Shown here piece after piece: positions 52,996-62,496 of a stretch of 64,000 nt of DNA; position 1 is the stretch's first letter; every line of letters starts with the position of its first letter. The stretch is from Alteripontixanthobacter maritimus. GTDB lineage: Bacteria; Pseudomonadota; Alphaproteobacteria; Sphingomonadales; Sphingomonadaceae. A model generated the notes under the pieces. The model searched no databases. It was not told where the DNA came from and saw only the letters and a list, made by a program, of their open reading frames with translations. Location: positions 319,501 to 383,500 of the forward strand of contig NZ_QBKA01000002.1 in the NCBI RefSeq assembly GCF_003340475.1, written 5' to 3'. Both the position numbers and the translations under genes were made by a program.

Positions 52996-54111
52996 TCAGG
53001 CCGGGGCGGGTGTCGCGGCGGAGGAAGGGCTGTCGCCGTTCTGGGCGCCGTTTTCGGTTGGCACGATTTCGACGATGATATCGCCCGGCTGCAGGTTCTG
53101 GCACTCATCCTCCCAGAAACCCAGCGCTTTACCCTTGCGGTAGACGCGCAGTCCGCGACCCCCGGTCGCCAGAGCGGAAATGGAGGAGCCGCATTCCTCA
53201 TCCGTAACCTTGCGCTCCACCAGCTGCACGCGTCCTGTCACGCTGGCTAGGTCGGCCAGATATTCGGAGATATGCGCACCCTTCGCGCTGCCTGCCAGCA
53301 ACAGTCCGGTAAAGCGTACCGGGTTGATGACGTTGTTTGCGCCGGCCTGCCGCGCCAGCAATTCGTTGTCGTCGGCCCGCACCACCACGCTGATCGGCAC
53401 GTTTGGCGCCATGTGCCGCACGGTCAGCACGATAAGGATAGAGGTATCGTCGCGTCCCGCCGATACCAGCACGGATTGCGCTTCACTGATGCGCACAGCC
53501 CGCAGCGTATCGTCGCGCGTCGAGTCGGCAGCCATGACATTGCAGCCCATCGCTTCTGCAATGGCTAGCCGGTCTTCACTGGGGTCGACCACCACGATAT
53601 CGCTCGGTTCGGTGCCCCGCTCGATAAGCTCTTCCACGGCCTGCGATCCGCTGATGCCGTAACCCAGCACTACGACATGTCCGCTCAGCTGTTCCTGTAT
53701 TCGCGCCATGCGCCACTGCTCCCAGCTTCTCTTGATGATGAAATTATAGGCCGTGCCCACGAAGATAAAGAACACGGCGAAACGAATTGGTGTGACAATG
53801 ATTGCCTCGACCATACGCGCCCGGTCGCTGATTGGCGCGATATCGCCGAACCCCGTCGTGGTGACGGAAATCATGGTGAAATAGACCACGTCGGAGAAGC
53901 TGACTTCGCCGTCCAGATTATCGACCAGCCCGCCGCGATCCCACCAGTGGATCAACACCACGATAGCCAGCAGGAAGATCGCGAGGCCGAGGCGGATGCC
54001 AAGATCGCCCCATACCGGCAGCGAGACCGCGCGCCGCAGCGGTCGGTACTTCGGACCCTTGATAACGCGCCCGTCACGCCGGGCCGGGCTGTTCGAATCG
54101 AGTATGCTCAC
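52996..54111 (-). CDS. two-helix potassium channel with RCK domain
   Basis: A 371-residue ion channel. Helix 1 (LGIRLGLAIFLLAIVVLIHW), a pore loop with selectivity filter TTTGFGD, and helix 2 (FAVFFIFVGTAYNFII) precede a cytoplasmic RCK/TrkA-N domain beginning VVVLGYGISGSQAVEEL, with the glycine motif of a nucleotide fold and VVVDPSEDRLAIAEAMG. A TrkA-C domain ends the protein (LQPGDIIVEIVP). The TGFGD filter is a common K+ channel variant of TGYGD. It lies 9 bp after the M23 peptidase gene and probably belongs to the serS-surE operon. Confidence 0.92.
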   Translation of the reverse strand: MSILDSNSPARRDGRVIKGPKYRPLRRAVSLPVWGDLGIRLGLAIFLLAIVVLIHWWDRGGLVDNLDGEVSFSDVVYFTMISVTTTGFGDIAPISDRARMVEAIIVTPIRFAVFFIFVGTAYNFIIKRSWEQWRMARIQEQLSGHVVVLGYGISGSQAVEELIERGTEPSDIVVVDPSEDRLAIAEAMGCNVMAADSTRDDTLRAVRISEAQSVLVSAGRDDTSILIVLTVRHMAPNVPISVVVRADDNELLARQAGANNVINPVRFTGLLLAGSAKGAHISEYLADLASVTGRVQLVERKVTDEECGSSISALATGGRGLRVYRKGKALGFWEDECQNLQPGDIIVEIVPTENGAQNGDSPSSAATPAPA

Positions 54112-54120
54112 TGCGCGCCG

Positions 54121-54912
54121 TTACCTGTTGCGCCGCTTGGGGAGGTAGCGACCGGGATCTACGTCGCGGCCATTGCGGGTAATTTCGAAATGGAGTTCGG
54201 GCCGGGTGGCCACACCCCCCTGACCGCCAATCCCGATACGCTCGCCAGCCTTTACCGTTTCGCCTTCGGCAACGGTAAGACGTGCAAGGTGGCCATATGT
54301 GGTATTCCAGCCATTGCCGTGATCGATGACAACCATGTGGCCAAAACGGCGGTTGTCGGTCTCAGTAAGCCTTACACTACCGGTGGCGGCAGCGCGGACC
54401 ATGTCGCCCGGTATCACGGCGATATCCAGCCCATCATGCCCGCCGCCGTCGGCACGCTTGGCAAAGCCTGCAAGCACTTTGCCGTCATGCGGGCGGCGAA
54501 AAAACGGTCGGTCGCGCGGCACGCGGCGGCGAGCAGTGGGTTCGCCCATGACCGACGGGATGATCAGCCGTTGTCCGCTGCGAACGGCATATGGAGGATC
54601 GATACCGTTGGCGATGGCGATCGTAGAAAGCGGTACGCCTGCACGGTTGGCGATGCCGCCCTGCGTCTCGCCTGCTTTCACCCGGTGGCTGCGCTGGCGC
54701 GGGATGAACAGGCGTTCGCCTTTCTGTACGTCGTAAGGTTCGACCAGACCGTTGGCGGCTGCAATCACCGCTGCTTCCACACCGGCGCGGTTGGCAATAC
54801 CGCCCAGCGTTTCGCCTTCCTCCACCACGTGATGGTTTTCGGTAGCGGGGTTGCCTGCCGCAAGCAGCGCGAAGGCGACGAAAGGCATCAAAAACGCGGC
54901 GCGCGATGACAT
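54121..54912 (-). CDS. LysM-M23 peptidoglycan peptidase (NlpD/EnvC-like)
   Basis: A 263-residue exported protein. A signal-like N-terminus (AAFLMPFVAFALLAAGNPAT) leads to two LysM domains, the first with VVEEGETLGGIANRAGVE and the second with RVKAGETQGGIANRAGVP, and a C-terminal M23 domain with zinc ligands in GGGHDGLDIAV, TTYGHLARL and LHFEI. All M23 ligands are present, so it may be active, unlike E. coli NlpD. It sits 2 bp beyond surE; the surE-nlpD order is found in many proteobacteria. ATG 54912 is favoured. Confidence 0.9.
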   Translation of the reverse strand: MSSRAAFLMPFVAFALLAAGNPATENHHVVEEGETLGGIANRAGVEAAVIAAANGLVEPYDVQKGERLFIPRQRSHRVKAGETQGGIANRAGVPLSTIAIANGIDPPYAVRSGQRLIIPSVMGEPTARRRVPRDRPFFRRPHDGKVLAGFAKRADGGGHDGLDIAVIPGDMVRAAATGSVRLTETDNRRFGHMVVIDHGNGWNTTYGHLARLTVAEGETVKAGERIGIGGQGGVATRPELHFEITRNGRDVDPGRYLPKRRNR

Positions 54913-54914
54913 GA

Positions 54915-55691
54915 TCACGATGGATGTTTCCCGGCATACCGTTCGCCCAACTCGCCGAGCGAGGCGTGATGCGTCAGATCGAGCTGCAACGGAGTGACGG
55001 ACACAAAACCCTCCTCGATGGCCTCCAGGTCGGTGCCATGATCCAGCGTGTGCTCGATCGGCTCCAGACCGAACCAATAGTATTTAAATCCGCGCGGGTC
55101 ACGCCCTTCCACGACATTGCCCCGCGCATAGTCATGAAATCCCTGCCGGACTGCACGAATGCCCTTCACTTCGGATGCAGGCAAGGCCGGGAAATTCACA
55201 TTGACCAGCGTGCGTGCGGGCAGCGGTGTATCGAGCAGCGGCGCCAGCACTTCTGCGCCCCATTCACGCGCAGCGTCGAAGGTGCTGGCGTCCGCTTCGC
55301 CGTTGCGGGCGTAAACCTGGCTCATGCTGATCGAGCGGATGCCGGCGAGCGCGCCCTCGATGGCGGCCGATACGGTCCCCGAATACGTCACATCGTCGCC
55401 AAGATTGGCACCGCGATTGACGCCGGACAGGATCAGGTCGGGTGGTTCGGGCAAGACCTGCCGCAGGCCCATCGTGACGGAGTCTGTCGGAGTGCCGGTG
55501 ACCGAGAAACGGCGTTCGCCATGCTGGATCAGACGGACCGGGCGGGTAAGCGTAAGGGCATGTCCCATGCCGGACTGTTCCTCATCCGGTGCGCAAACCC
55601 AAATATCGTCCGAAAACTGGCGGGCAATCATTTCCAGCACGTCGAGGCCGGGGGCATGAATGCCGTCGTCATTGGTGAGGAGGATCCTCAT
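54915..55691 (-). CDS. surE: 5'/3'-nucleotidase SurE
   Basis: A 258-residue survival protein with metal-dependent nucleotidase activity. MRILLTNDDGIHAPGL at the N-terminus contains the DD metal ligands, and VCAPDEEQSGMGHALTL, GTPTDSVTMGL and LILSGVNRGANLGDDVTYSGTVSAA are classic. The start is set at the ATG 55691, exactly at the family N-terminus, though the frame is open to 55832. It follows serS by 16 bp and precedes the LysM-M23 gene. Confidence 0.96.
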   Translation of the reverse strand: MRILLTNDDGIHAPGLDVLEMIARQFSDDIWVCAPDEEQSGMGHALTLTRPVRLIQHGERRFSVTGTPTDSVTMGLRQVLPEPPDLILSGVNRGANLGDDVTYSGTVSAAIEGALAGIRSISMSQVYARNGEADASTFDAAREWGAEVLAPLLDTPLPARTLVNVNFPALPASEVKGIRAVRQGFHDYARGNVVEGRDPRGFKYYWFGLEPIEHTLDHGTDLEAIEEGFVSVTPLQLDLTHHASLGELGERYAGKHPS

Positions 55692-55707
55692 GTGGCGAGC
55701 CCGCCGC

Positions 55708-56988
55708 TCACGCGCTCGGCTCCAACCGCCGGCAATCGCCCATATAGCCATGCAGCGCTTCCGGCACGTCCACGCTGCCATCCTCGTTCTGGTAGTTCTC
55801 CACCACAGCCACCAGCGTGCGACCGACAGCAAGCCCGGAACCGTTCAATGTGTGGACGAATTCAGTCTTCTTGCTGCCTTCGGGCCGATAGCGCGTATTC
55901 ATCCGCCGCGCCTGAAAATCGCCGGTGTTGGAGCAAGAGGATATTTCGCGATAGGCATCCTGACCCGGCAGCCAGACTTCCAGGTCGTATGTCTTTTGCG
56001 CGCCGAAGCCCATGTCGCCGGTGCACAGCAGCAGCTTGCGGTAGGGCAGGTTCAGGGCCTGCAATATGCCTTCCGCATCGCCTGTCATCCGCTCGTGCTC
56101 CGCCTCGCTGTCTTCCGGCCGCACGATGCTGACTAGCTCGCATTTTTCGAACTGATGCTGGCGAATGAAACCGCGCGTGTCGCGGCCGGCGGACCCGGCC
56201 TCGCTCCGGAAGCATAATGTCAGCGCCGCCATCCGCATGGGCAGGGCGGCATCGTCCACAATCTCTCCCTGCACCGACGCTGTAAGGCTGACTTCGGCAG
56301 TAGGGATCAGCCAACGATCGTCGGTCGTGCGGAACGAATCTTCGGCAAACTTCGGCAGTTTGTCCGTGCCGTACATCGCAGCGTCATTCACCAGCACAGG
56401 CGGCGCACATTCGGTGTAACCGTTGGCCTGCGTCTGCCGGTCCAGCATGAACTGCCCGAGCGCACGGTGCAGCCGCGCCATGTCGCCGCGCAGGAAGGTA
56501 AAGCGCGCACCCGAAAGCTTCGCCCCGGTTTCGAAGTCCATTCCCAGTGCCGGGCCGAGGTCCGCGTGTTCCCTCGGTTCGAACGCGAATTCACGGCGCT
56601 CGCCCCAGCGGGACAGTTCGGTGTTGTCTTCCTCGCTGGCACCATCGGGTACATCGGCGGCCGGGGCGTTGGGCAAGCCAGCAAGCGCGTCCTGCAGTTT
56701 TTCACCAAGTTCGCGGTCGGCCTCTTCGAGAGCCGGCAGCTCTTTCTTCAATTGTCCGACTTCGGCCTTGAGGGCATCTGCGGTTTCGCTGTCGCCTTTG
56801 CCCATGGCCTGGCCGATCGCCTTGGACGCTTCGTTGCGGCGGCTTTGCGCCTGCTGCATCCGGGTGGCGACTTCGCGCTTCTGCCGGTCGAGCTCCAGCA
56901 GCCGGTCCGCCACCGACTCCAGTCCGCGCCGCTGCATCGCGGCGTCGAAGGTGGCGGGGTCGTCACGGATCAGGCGAATGTCATGCAT
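55708..56988 (-). CDS. serS: serine--tRNA ligase
   Basis: A 426-residue class II synthetase. The N-terminal coiled-coil arm (about residues 30-100, with long runs of Lys, Glu and Ala) grips tRNA-Ser. Motif 2 is [30 protein letters not shown], and motif 3 [19 protein letters not shown]. It leads a minus-strand operon with surE, the LysM-M23 gene and the K+ channel gene. Confidence 0.97.
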   Translation of the reverse strand: MHDIRLIRDDPATFDAAMQRRGLESVADRLLELDRQKREVATRMQQAQSRRNEASKAIGQAMGKGDSETADALKAEVGQLKKELPALEEADRELGEKLQDALAGLPNAPAADVPDGASEEDNTELSRWGERREFAFEPREHADLGPALGMDFETGAKLSGARFTFLRGDMARLHRALGQFMLDRQTQANGYTECAPPVLVNDAAMYGTDKLPKFAEDSFRTTDDRWLIPTAEVSLTASVQGEIVDDAALPMRMAALTLCFRSEAGSAGRDTRGFIRQHQFEKCELVSIVRPEDSEAEHERMTGDAEGILQALNLPYRKLLLCTGDMGFGAQKTYDLEVWLPGQDAYREISSCSNTGDFQARRMNTRYRPEGSKKTEFVHTLNGSGLAVGRTLVAVVENYQNEDGSVDVPEALHGYMGDCRRLEPSA

Positions 56989-57095
56989 GGGCGCGGGCTA
57001 TGCCCAACTGCGCCGCGTATTTCCAGTGGCTTGGCAGGGTAAGGCCGGTTACGCTTATGACGGCGCGTTCAGCTTCGCGGCAGGTGGATGCCGCA

Positions 57096-58487
57096 ATGGA
57101 TGACAAACAGACATCGGTGGGAACACAGGCCCTGCGGCGGTCGTATTTTAATACGGTGTTGCCGGGTCAGGACATTGAAGAGGGGGCGTTTTTGCCGACT
57201 GCTGACGAACTTCCGCCGAAGCGGACGCCGTTCATTTCCTTGCTCAACGCCGCCCTGCAGATCGGCGTCCGCACAGGTCTTGCCGACGGGACACCGCTCG
57301 AGAAAGACCGGCTGCTGGACGCTGCGCGCAAAAGCGCAGGTATGGATGATTTCGGCGATCCCTGGTTCGAAAGGCCGCTGGACGCGCTGCTCGAAGCCAT
57401 CGCTGCCGAGGCTAAGCTGAATGCGGCAGGGGTGTTTGCGGCCCGCCAGCAATTTCACAAGGTGCTGGTCGACAGACTGTGGGCGCAGGACTGGTTCCGC
57501 CGCCATCCTGAAATTCTCGAACGCTCAATTCCGCGTCCGGTGGTCATCGTCGGGCCGATGCGTTCCGGCACGACCAGGATGCACCGCCTGCTCGCCAGCG
57601 ATCATCGGTTTTCGCACATGCGCAGTTTCGAAACCATCAGCCCGGTTCCGCGCCCCGATTTCGAGGACGTTCTGGCGGGCGAGAAAGAGGACTTCCGCCC
57701 GATCCTGGCCGCACGGATCATGAAGGTCGCCCGGCTGGCCAATCCGCGCACGCTTTCGATCCATCCCACCGGACCCTATGAACCGGAAGAAGAGCTCGGC
57801 CTGCTGGTTTCCAGCATGTACGGCATGAAGCACGAGGCGCAGTGGCAAGTGCCCACTTATGGCCGCTGGTGCGAGGGGGTCGATGCCACCCCTGCCTACC
57901 GCGCCATGGCAGACATGCTGCGCCTGATCGGCTGGTCGCAGCAGGAAAGCAGCATCAAGCCATGGATCCTGAAAACGCCGCAGCACATGCTGGACCTGCC
58001 CGCGCTGCTGACGGTATTTCCCGACGCGCGGCTGATCTTCACCCACCGCGATCCCAAGGCCGTGGTAGGTAGCGCCGCCAGCCTCGCCTGGAACCAGACG
58101 ATCATCTATTCCGATGATGTGCGGCCGGAAGATATCGGGCGCGAATGGCTGCGTAAGACGGGGCTACAGGTGGATCGCATGATGGCGGCACGGCGCGGTA
58201 TTCCGGCCGACCGCATGATCGACGTGCATTATGACGACATGGACCGCGATTGGCGTGGTACGATGGACCGGGTGTATAATTTTCTCGGCCTCGAAATCGA
58301 TCCTGCGGTGCCGGCGATGGAAGATTTTCTCGATCGGTCACGGGGATTGAAACGTACGCCCCACCGCTACAGCCTGGCACAATATGGCCTGACCGACGGC
58401 GAAGTGGCTGACCGTATGGAGGGTTATATCGATGCGTTCGACCTTCGCAGCGAACTGCTTGCTGCCCGCCTTGTCGACCACGGTTGA
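57096..58487 (+). CDS. sulfotransferase family protein
   Basis: A 463-residue protein of the PAPS-dependent sulfotransferase fold. IVGPMRSGTTRMHRLLASDH contains the 5'-phosphosulfate loop, and LIFTHRDPKAVVGSAASL the 3'-phosphate-binding Arg and Ser. An N-terminal 130-residue helical region precedes it. Start 57096 is chosen for AGGTGG just upstream; ATGs at 57057 and 57000 are in frame. A possible acceptor is unknown; many alphaproteobacterial homologues lack a known substrate. It is divergent from serS. Confidence 0.88.
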   Translation: MDDKQTSVGTQALRRSYFNTVLPGQDIEEGAFLPTADELPPKRTPFISLLNAALQIGVRTGLADGTPLEKDRLLDAARKSAGMDDFGDPWFERPLDALLEAIAAEAKLNAAGVFAARQQFHKVLVDRLWAQDWFRRHPEILERSIPRPVVIVGPMRSGTTRMHRLLASDHRFSHMRSFETISPVPRPDFEDVLAGEKEDFRPILAARIMKVARLANPRTLSIHPTGPYEPEEELGLLVSSMYGMKHEAQWQVPTYGRWCEGVDATPAYRAMADMLRLIGWSQQESSIKPWILKTPQHMLDLPALLTVFPDARLIFTHRDPKAVVGSAASLAWNQTIIYSDDVRPEDIGREWLRKTGLQVDRMMAARRGIPADRMIDVHYDDMDRDWRGTMDRVYNFLGLEIDPAVPAMEDFLDRSRGLKRTPHRYSLAQYGLTDGEVADRMEGYIDAFDLRSELLAARLVDHG

Positions 58488-58728
58488 ACCTTCCCGGTTG
58501 CTGCACTTCGTCGGCTTTCGCGACGACCGTTACTGGAACGCCGTGCGCGTATTCGGCATTCCCGACATGATCCACCGCAATTGGGACGTTTACACCTCTA
58601 ACGATATCGCGCCGGGCGATGTTGTAGTTCATGCGACAGGCGAGGCCGATCGCCTGCCGCGCAGCTTCTCCAGCGAAGCCGAAGCGAACCGCCGGAAACG
58701 GCGCAGGCGTCAGCAACCGACCGACTGA
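58432..58728 (+). CDS. small conserved-looking protein, hypothetical
   Basis: A 98-residue protein if the ATG at 58432 is used, overlapping the sulfotransferase end by 56 bp in another frame. The part from LLHFVGFRDDRYWNAVRVFG to APGDVVVHATGEAD is balanced in composition and looks like a globular domain, while the tail is Arg-rich (RRKRRRRQQ). A later start (for instance a TTG near 58497) could remove the overlap. I do not recognise a family. Confidence 0.6.
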   Translation: MRSTFAANCLLPALSTTVEPSRLLHFVGFRDDRYWNAVRVFGIPDMIHRNWDVYTSNDIAPGDVVVHATGEADRLPRSFSSEAEANRRKRRRRQQPTD

Positions 58729-58806
58729 CGGTGCGGCCCGTGTCCGTGCGTGTGGGCGGAACCGGAAGCGGGCCGAACCATTGTTATGACAAAAGGAGAA
58801 TAGAAT

Positions 58807-59043
58807 ATGATCGGTAGACTTATTGGCGCATTCGTAGGCTCGAAAGCTGCAAAACAGACCAGCGCAATCGGCGGATCGACCGGCGCAGTGCTGGGTGTGC
58901 TCGCACCCACGATCCTCCGGCGGATGAGCATTCCCGGGATGCTCGCAATCGGTGCCGGTGGCTATCTGGTGAAAAAGCTGGCCGACAAGAAGGACCAGCC
59001 TGTTCCAGCCGACAAGAACGCGAGCACGCTTTCTACAGTGTAA
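58807..59043 (+). CDS. small Gly-rich protein, hypothetical
   Basis: A 78-residue protein with an AAAGGAGAA ribosome-binding site 9-17 bp before the ATG, one of the strongest in the window, and a strong terminator 20 bp beyond its stop. Two hydrophobic Gly/Ala segments (GGSTGAVLGVLAPTIL and MLAIGAGGYLVKKL) suggest a small membrane-associated protein with a Lys/Pro tail. No recognised family. The strong signals suggest high expression. Confidence 0.75.
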   Translation: MIGRLIGAFVGSKAAKQTSAIGGSTGAVLGVLAPTILRRMSIPGMLAIGAGGYLVKKLADKKDQPVPADKNASTLSTV

Positions 59044-59062
59044 CCAAGCTCACCAAGAAATT

Positions 59063-59094
59063 AAAAAAAGGGTCGCGGAAGCGGCCCTTTTTTT
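59063..59094 (+). terminator. rho-independent terminator
   Basis: GGGTCGC (59070-59076) and GCGGCCC (59081-59087) form a 7 bp stem (one G-U pair) closed by a GGAA tetraloop and followed by seven T. A matching A-run before the stem lets it work in both directions. It ends the small Gly-rich gene. Confidence 0.9.
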
Positions 59095-59189
59095 ACGCTG
59101 GTAAAGCAGCAAAGCTCTCCAGGCGAAACAAGCCCGCGCGTTTGACAAGCCGAGCCCAACTTAGCGAGGCCATTGTGCTGACGCGAAGA

Positions 59190-59264
59190 TGGTGGGCGCG
59201 GCAAGGATTGAACTTGCGACCCCACCCGTGTGAAGGGTGTGCTCTACCACTGAGCTACGCGCCC
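59190..59264 (-). tRNA. tRNA-Val (anticodon CAC)
   Basis: The minus strand folds as a 75-base tRNA: acceptor GGGCGCG/CGCGCCC, D-arm GCTC/GAGC, anticodon stem CACCC/GGGTG with loop TTCACAC (anticodon CAC, reading GUG), variable loop GGGTC, and T-arm GCAAG/CTTGC with TTCAATC. A discriminator A and an encoded CCA complete it. It lies between the terminator and sppA. Confidence 0.95.
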
Positions 59265-59400
59265 GCCCTTTCGCAAAGCCATCGGTATTGGCTGCAGGGC
59301 AGGGGCGCGCCAATGGCATGGGCGTCGGCATGTGACAAGCGGTGATCGCGCTTGGGTTGGCGATGCAGCCACAAACTCGACCGTATTCGCATTAGGCCGC

Positions 59401-61314
59401 CTATCGGCCCGCGAATACCAGCGCCAGTTTCCGCATCCACCCCAATTCACGTGCTGCTGCGGTCATGTTCGCAGTCGGGGAAGTGGCCTGCGGCGGGCAT
59501 GCGAGGCAATAGGCCTGCGCGCCTTTTGCCCCCAGCAGCAGTTCGAGATCACCGGCAATGCGCCCGAGACGCATGCGTTCGCTGCGTCCGATCATCGCGA
59601 ACATATCGCCGCCTCGCACTTTCGCCATGGGAGCGCGCGCTTCGACGTCGTCGCCGATCAGCAATTGCCGGATGAGCGCATCGGCGCTGCTGGCTTCCTC
59701 GCCAAGATAGGTAACGTGCCAGTCGTCGCCGAGATCAGCCTTCTGTGCCGCCCATTCGAGCGCTTGCGGCAGGTCGCCATACTGGTCGACGAGGCCGATT
59801 TGGCGTGCCGCGCCGCCATCCCAAACGCGGCCCTGACCGATGCGGTCAACAGCTTCAGGCGTCAGTTTGCGCGCTTTCGCCACCAGCTTGATAAATTCGC
59901 CATATTGATGCTCAACCCCCGATTGGAGAATGGTCTCGACTTCGGGTGCGAAGCCACCGACAAAATCGGGTTCGCCCGATAGGGGCGTGGTCTTCACCCC
60001 GTCGGACGTGACACCCCAATATTCTGCCGCACGTTCGAACGTTGGCAGGACGGCGAACACGCCAATGGAGCCGGTTATCGTTTCAGGCTCGGCAAAAATC
60101 CGGTCGCCGGGCGTCGCCACCCAGTAACCGCCACTGGCCGCGACGTTGCCCATGGAAATCGCAATGGGAGTGCCGGCCTGTTTGTGGCGCAGGATGGCAA
60201 GGCGGATCTGCTCGCTCGCCGTGACCGAACCGCCGGGGGAATCCACCCGCACGACCAGCGCTGCAAGATCATCGTCAAGCGCCTCGTCCAGAATTCGGGC
60301 AATGCGTGCACCGCCGGCGGTGCCGGGGCCGGCATCGCCATCCTCGATCGTGCCTGCGATAGTCACGACACCGATTGCGGAGCCTGTGGTTTCAATAGGA
60401 TTGTCGGAAAGCCAGGCGCTGTAATCGGTGTAGGCGTAAGCGCCGGGCGTATCGTCGATCGGGTCTTCGCCCGCCAGCTTCGCCACACGTTCGCCGAATT
60501 CAGTACGGGTGCCGAGCTTGTCCACCAGCCCGCCTTCCAGTGCAGCTGCAGCCAGATTGCCATCGGCTGCCAGCACCCATTGAGCTGGATCGGAGGTAAT
60601 GCGGTCGAGCGCGATCTTGGGCCGCGCCTTCTTCACATTGGCCTGCCATTCCTCCCACAATGCGCCATAGAGCGAGCGATAGTTCTCGCGCGCGGCATCG
60701 GACATGGAATTGCGTTCAAACGGTTCGACGGCCGACTTGTAGGTACCCACACGGTAGACACGCGCGTTGACTTTGAGGTTGTCCAGCAGCTCGCCGTAAT
60801 ACAGCCGCCCACCGCCCGGACCGACTACCGCTGCGCCGCCCAGCGGATCGAGCCAGACCTCGCTGGCGTGGGAGGACAGCATGATCGCGCTGTCGCCATA
60901 GGCCATGGCGTAGGCGAGCACGGGCTTTTCGGCCTTGCGCACACGGTCCATCGCGGCGCCGATGGCTTGCAGATGTACCTGCCCGCCGCCCATGAACCCG
61001 TCGAGGTCAAGGACGACGGCCTTGATCCGGTCGTCGCCAGCAGCGGCATCGATCGCGCGCACGAGATCGCGGGCCTGGAATTCGCGCACCGGCGCTTCGC
61101 TCGCGAGAAGCGCGCTGAGCGGATCGATTTCGGACTTCTCCTCGACAATGCTGCCTGCCAGATCGAGATACAGCGCGCCTTCGCGCACCTGAGCCGGGCT
61201 GGGCCGAGCGGTCAGGACGGCATAAAGGAGGAGGAAGAACAACAGCAGGAACAACAGGGAAAGCCCGTCCTTCACAGCCACCATCAGGTGCCAGATCTTG
61301 CGCGCGAATGCCAT
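59401..61314 (-). CDS. sppA: signal peptide peptidase SppA (67 kDa type)
   Basis: A 637-residue membrane-anchored serine protease of the S49 family, the double-length form. One N-terminal helix (LSLLFLLLFFLLLYAVL) anchors it. The first S49 repeat holds the catalytic Lys in YRVGTYKSAVEPFERN; the second holds the Ser in MGNVAASGGYWVAT, as in E. coli SppA where the dyad is formed between repeats. It digests cleaved signal peptides. It is divergent from pyrB. An in-frame start further upstream is not seen. Confidence 0.95.
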   Translation of the reverse strand: MAFARKIWHLMVAVKDGLSLLFLLLFFLLLYAVLTARPSPAQVREGALYLDLAGSIVEEKSEIDPLSALLASEAPVREFQARDLVRAIDAAAGDDRIKAVVLDLDGFMGGGQVHLQAIGAAMDRVRKAEKPVLAYAMAYGDSAIMLSSHASEVWLDPLGGAAVVGPGGGRLYYGELLDNLKVNARVYRVGTYKSAVEPFERNSMSDAARENYRSLYGALWEEWQANVKKARPKIALDRITSDPAQWVLAADGNLAAAALEGGLVDKLGTRTEFGERVAKLAGEDPIDDTPGAYAYTDYSAWLSDNPIETTGSAIGVVTIAGTIEDGDAGPGTAGGARIARILDEALDDDLAALVVRVDSPGGSVTASEQIRLAILRHKQAGTPIAISMGNVAASGGYWVATPGDRIFAEPETITGSIGVFAVLPTFERAAEYWGVTSDGVKTTPLSGEPDFVGGFAPEVETILQSGVEHQYGEFIKLVAKARKLTPEAVDRIGQGRVWDGGAARQIGLVDQYGDLPQALEWAAQKADLGDDWHVTYLGEEASSADALIRQLLIGDDVEARAPMAKVRGGDMFAMIGRSERMRLGRIAGDLELLLGAKGAQAYCLACPPQATSPTANMTAAARELGWMRKLALVFAGR

Positions 61315-61458
61315 TGAAGCCGATGTCCCCTGCCGAGCCGCGCAGCTTTCGCGCGGCCGCTATTCCTGTTTGTGCAGTGGACATAAGCGCACCCGCCGCG
61401 CCTTTCCACCCGAAACCGCTTGAGCGGCCTACCTCGCTCGACTAGGGACTTCGCTTTA

Positions 61459-62496
61459 ATGACATCATCGGACAACATGCCGCCCGCCGGTTCGCATTAT
61501 GCCGGGAAATACCCCGCCGGACGGCAGGCCTTTCCGCATCGCGACCTGCTCGGCATCGGGCGGCTGGAACGCCATGAAATCCTGTTCCTGCTGGATGAGG
61601 CACAACAATGGGTGGACCTCAACCGATCGAGCGCCAAGCATAGCGATGCGCTGGCAGGCCTGACGGTCATCAATGCGTTCTTCGAAAACTCCACGCGAAC
61701 GCTGCTCAGTTTCGAAATTGCCGGCAAACGGTTGGGGGCGGACGTCGTCAATATGCACGCTGCCACCTCCAGCGTGAAGAAGGGGGAGACGCTGATCGAT
61801 ACCGCGATCACGTTGAACGCCATGCGCGCCGATGCCATCGTCATCCGTCACGGCAGCAGCGGGGCGGTGGACCTGATCGCGCAAGCGGTGGACTGCCCGG
61901 TACTGAATGCAGGTGACGGCAGTCACGAACACCCCACACAGGCGCTGCTCGATGCTCTGGCGCTTCGCCATGCCTTGCGCGAGCGGGGCGAGCCAGCGGA
62001 CGATTTCACTGGCCTCAAAGTACTCATCTGCGGCGATATCCTGCACAGCCGGGTCGCGCGTTCCAACATATTGTGTCTTACTGCGCTGGGGGCCGATGTC
62101 CGGCTATGCGCTCCGCCCGCCCTGATGCCCGACGGTGTGGAAGCGATGGGCGCGAGCGTCTTTCACAATTTCGAAACCGCGCTGGACGGGGCGGATGTCG
62201 TGATGATGCTGCGCCTGCAGACCGAGCGAATGAACGGACAGTTCATTCCGAGCCCGCGCGAATACCATTATCTGTTCGGCCTTACCAAGGCGCGGCTGGC
62301 GCTGGCGGCAAGCGACGCACTGATAATGCATCCCGGGCCGATGAACCGGGGCGTGGAAATCGACAGCGAAGTGGCGGACTTGCTCGACCGGTCGATCATC
62401 ACCCGGCAGGTTGAAATGGGCGTGGCGCTGCGGATGGCTTGCCTCGACGTGCTGACTAGAAAGGCGCGCGGTATCGAGGGGTGGGCATCGCAATGA
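61459..62496 (+). CDS. pyrB: aspartate carbamoyltransferase catalytic subunit
   Basis: A 345-residue transcarbamoylase that makes N-carbamoyl-aspartate in pyrimidine synthesis. [22 protein letters not shown] contains the carbamoyl-phosphate motif STRT, and [18 protein letters not shown] and [12 protein letters not shown] follow. [13 protein letters not shown] is the aspartate-binding part. It is preceded by TAGGGAC; ATG 61459 begins just before the family N-terminus. It overlaps the dihydroorotase-like gene as ATGA, the arrangement of the class A pyrBC' complexes. Confidence 0.95.
   Translation: MTSSDNMPPAGSHYAGKYPAGRQAFPHRDLLGIGRLERHEILFLLDEAQQWVDLNRSSAKHSDALAGLTVINAFFENSTRTLLSFEIAGKRLGADVVNMHAATSSVKKGETLIDTAITLNAMRADAIVIRHGSSGAVDLIAQAVDCPVLNAGDGSHEHPTQALLDALALRHALRERGEPADDFTGLKVLICGDILHSRVARSNILCLTALGADVRLCAPPALMPDGVEAMGASVFHNFETALDGADVVMMLRLQTERMNGQFIPSPREYHYLFGLTKARLALAASDALIMHPGPMNRGVEIDSEVADLLDRSIITRQVEMGVALRMACLDVLTRKARGIEGWASQ

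Noticed and set aside
51203-53143. 646-codon plus-strand open frame running from the AT-rich gap through rimO
   Set aside because: Almost all of it is antisense to rimO and the translation resembles no family; only the first 300 bp are outside a gene.
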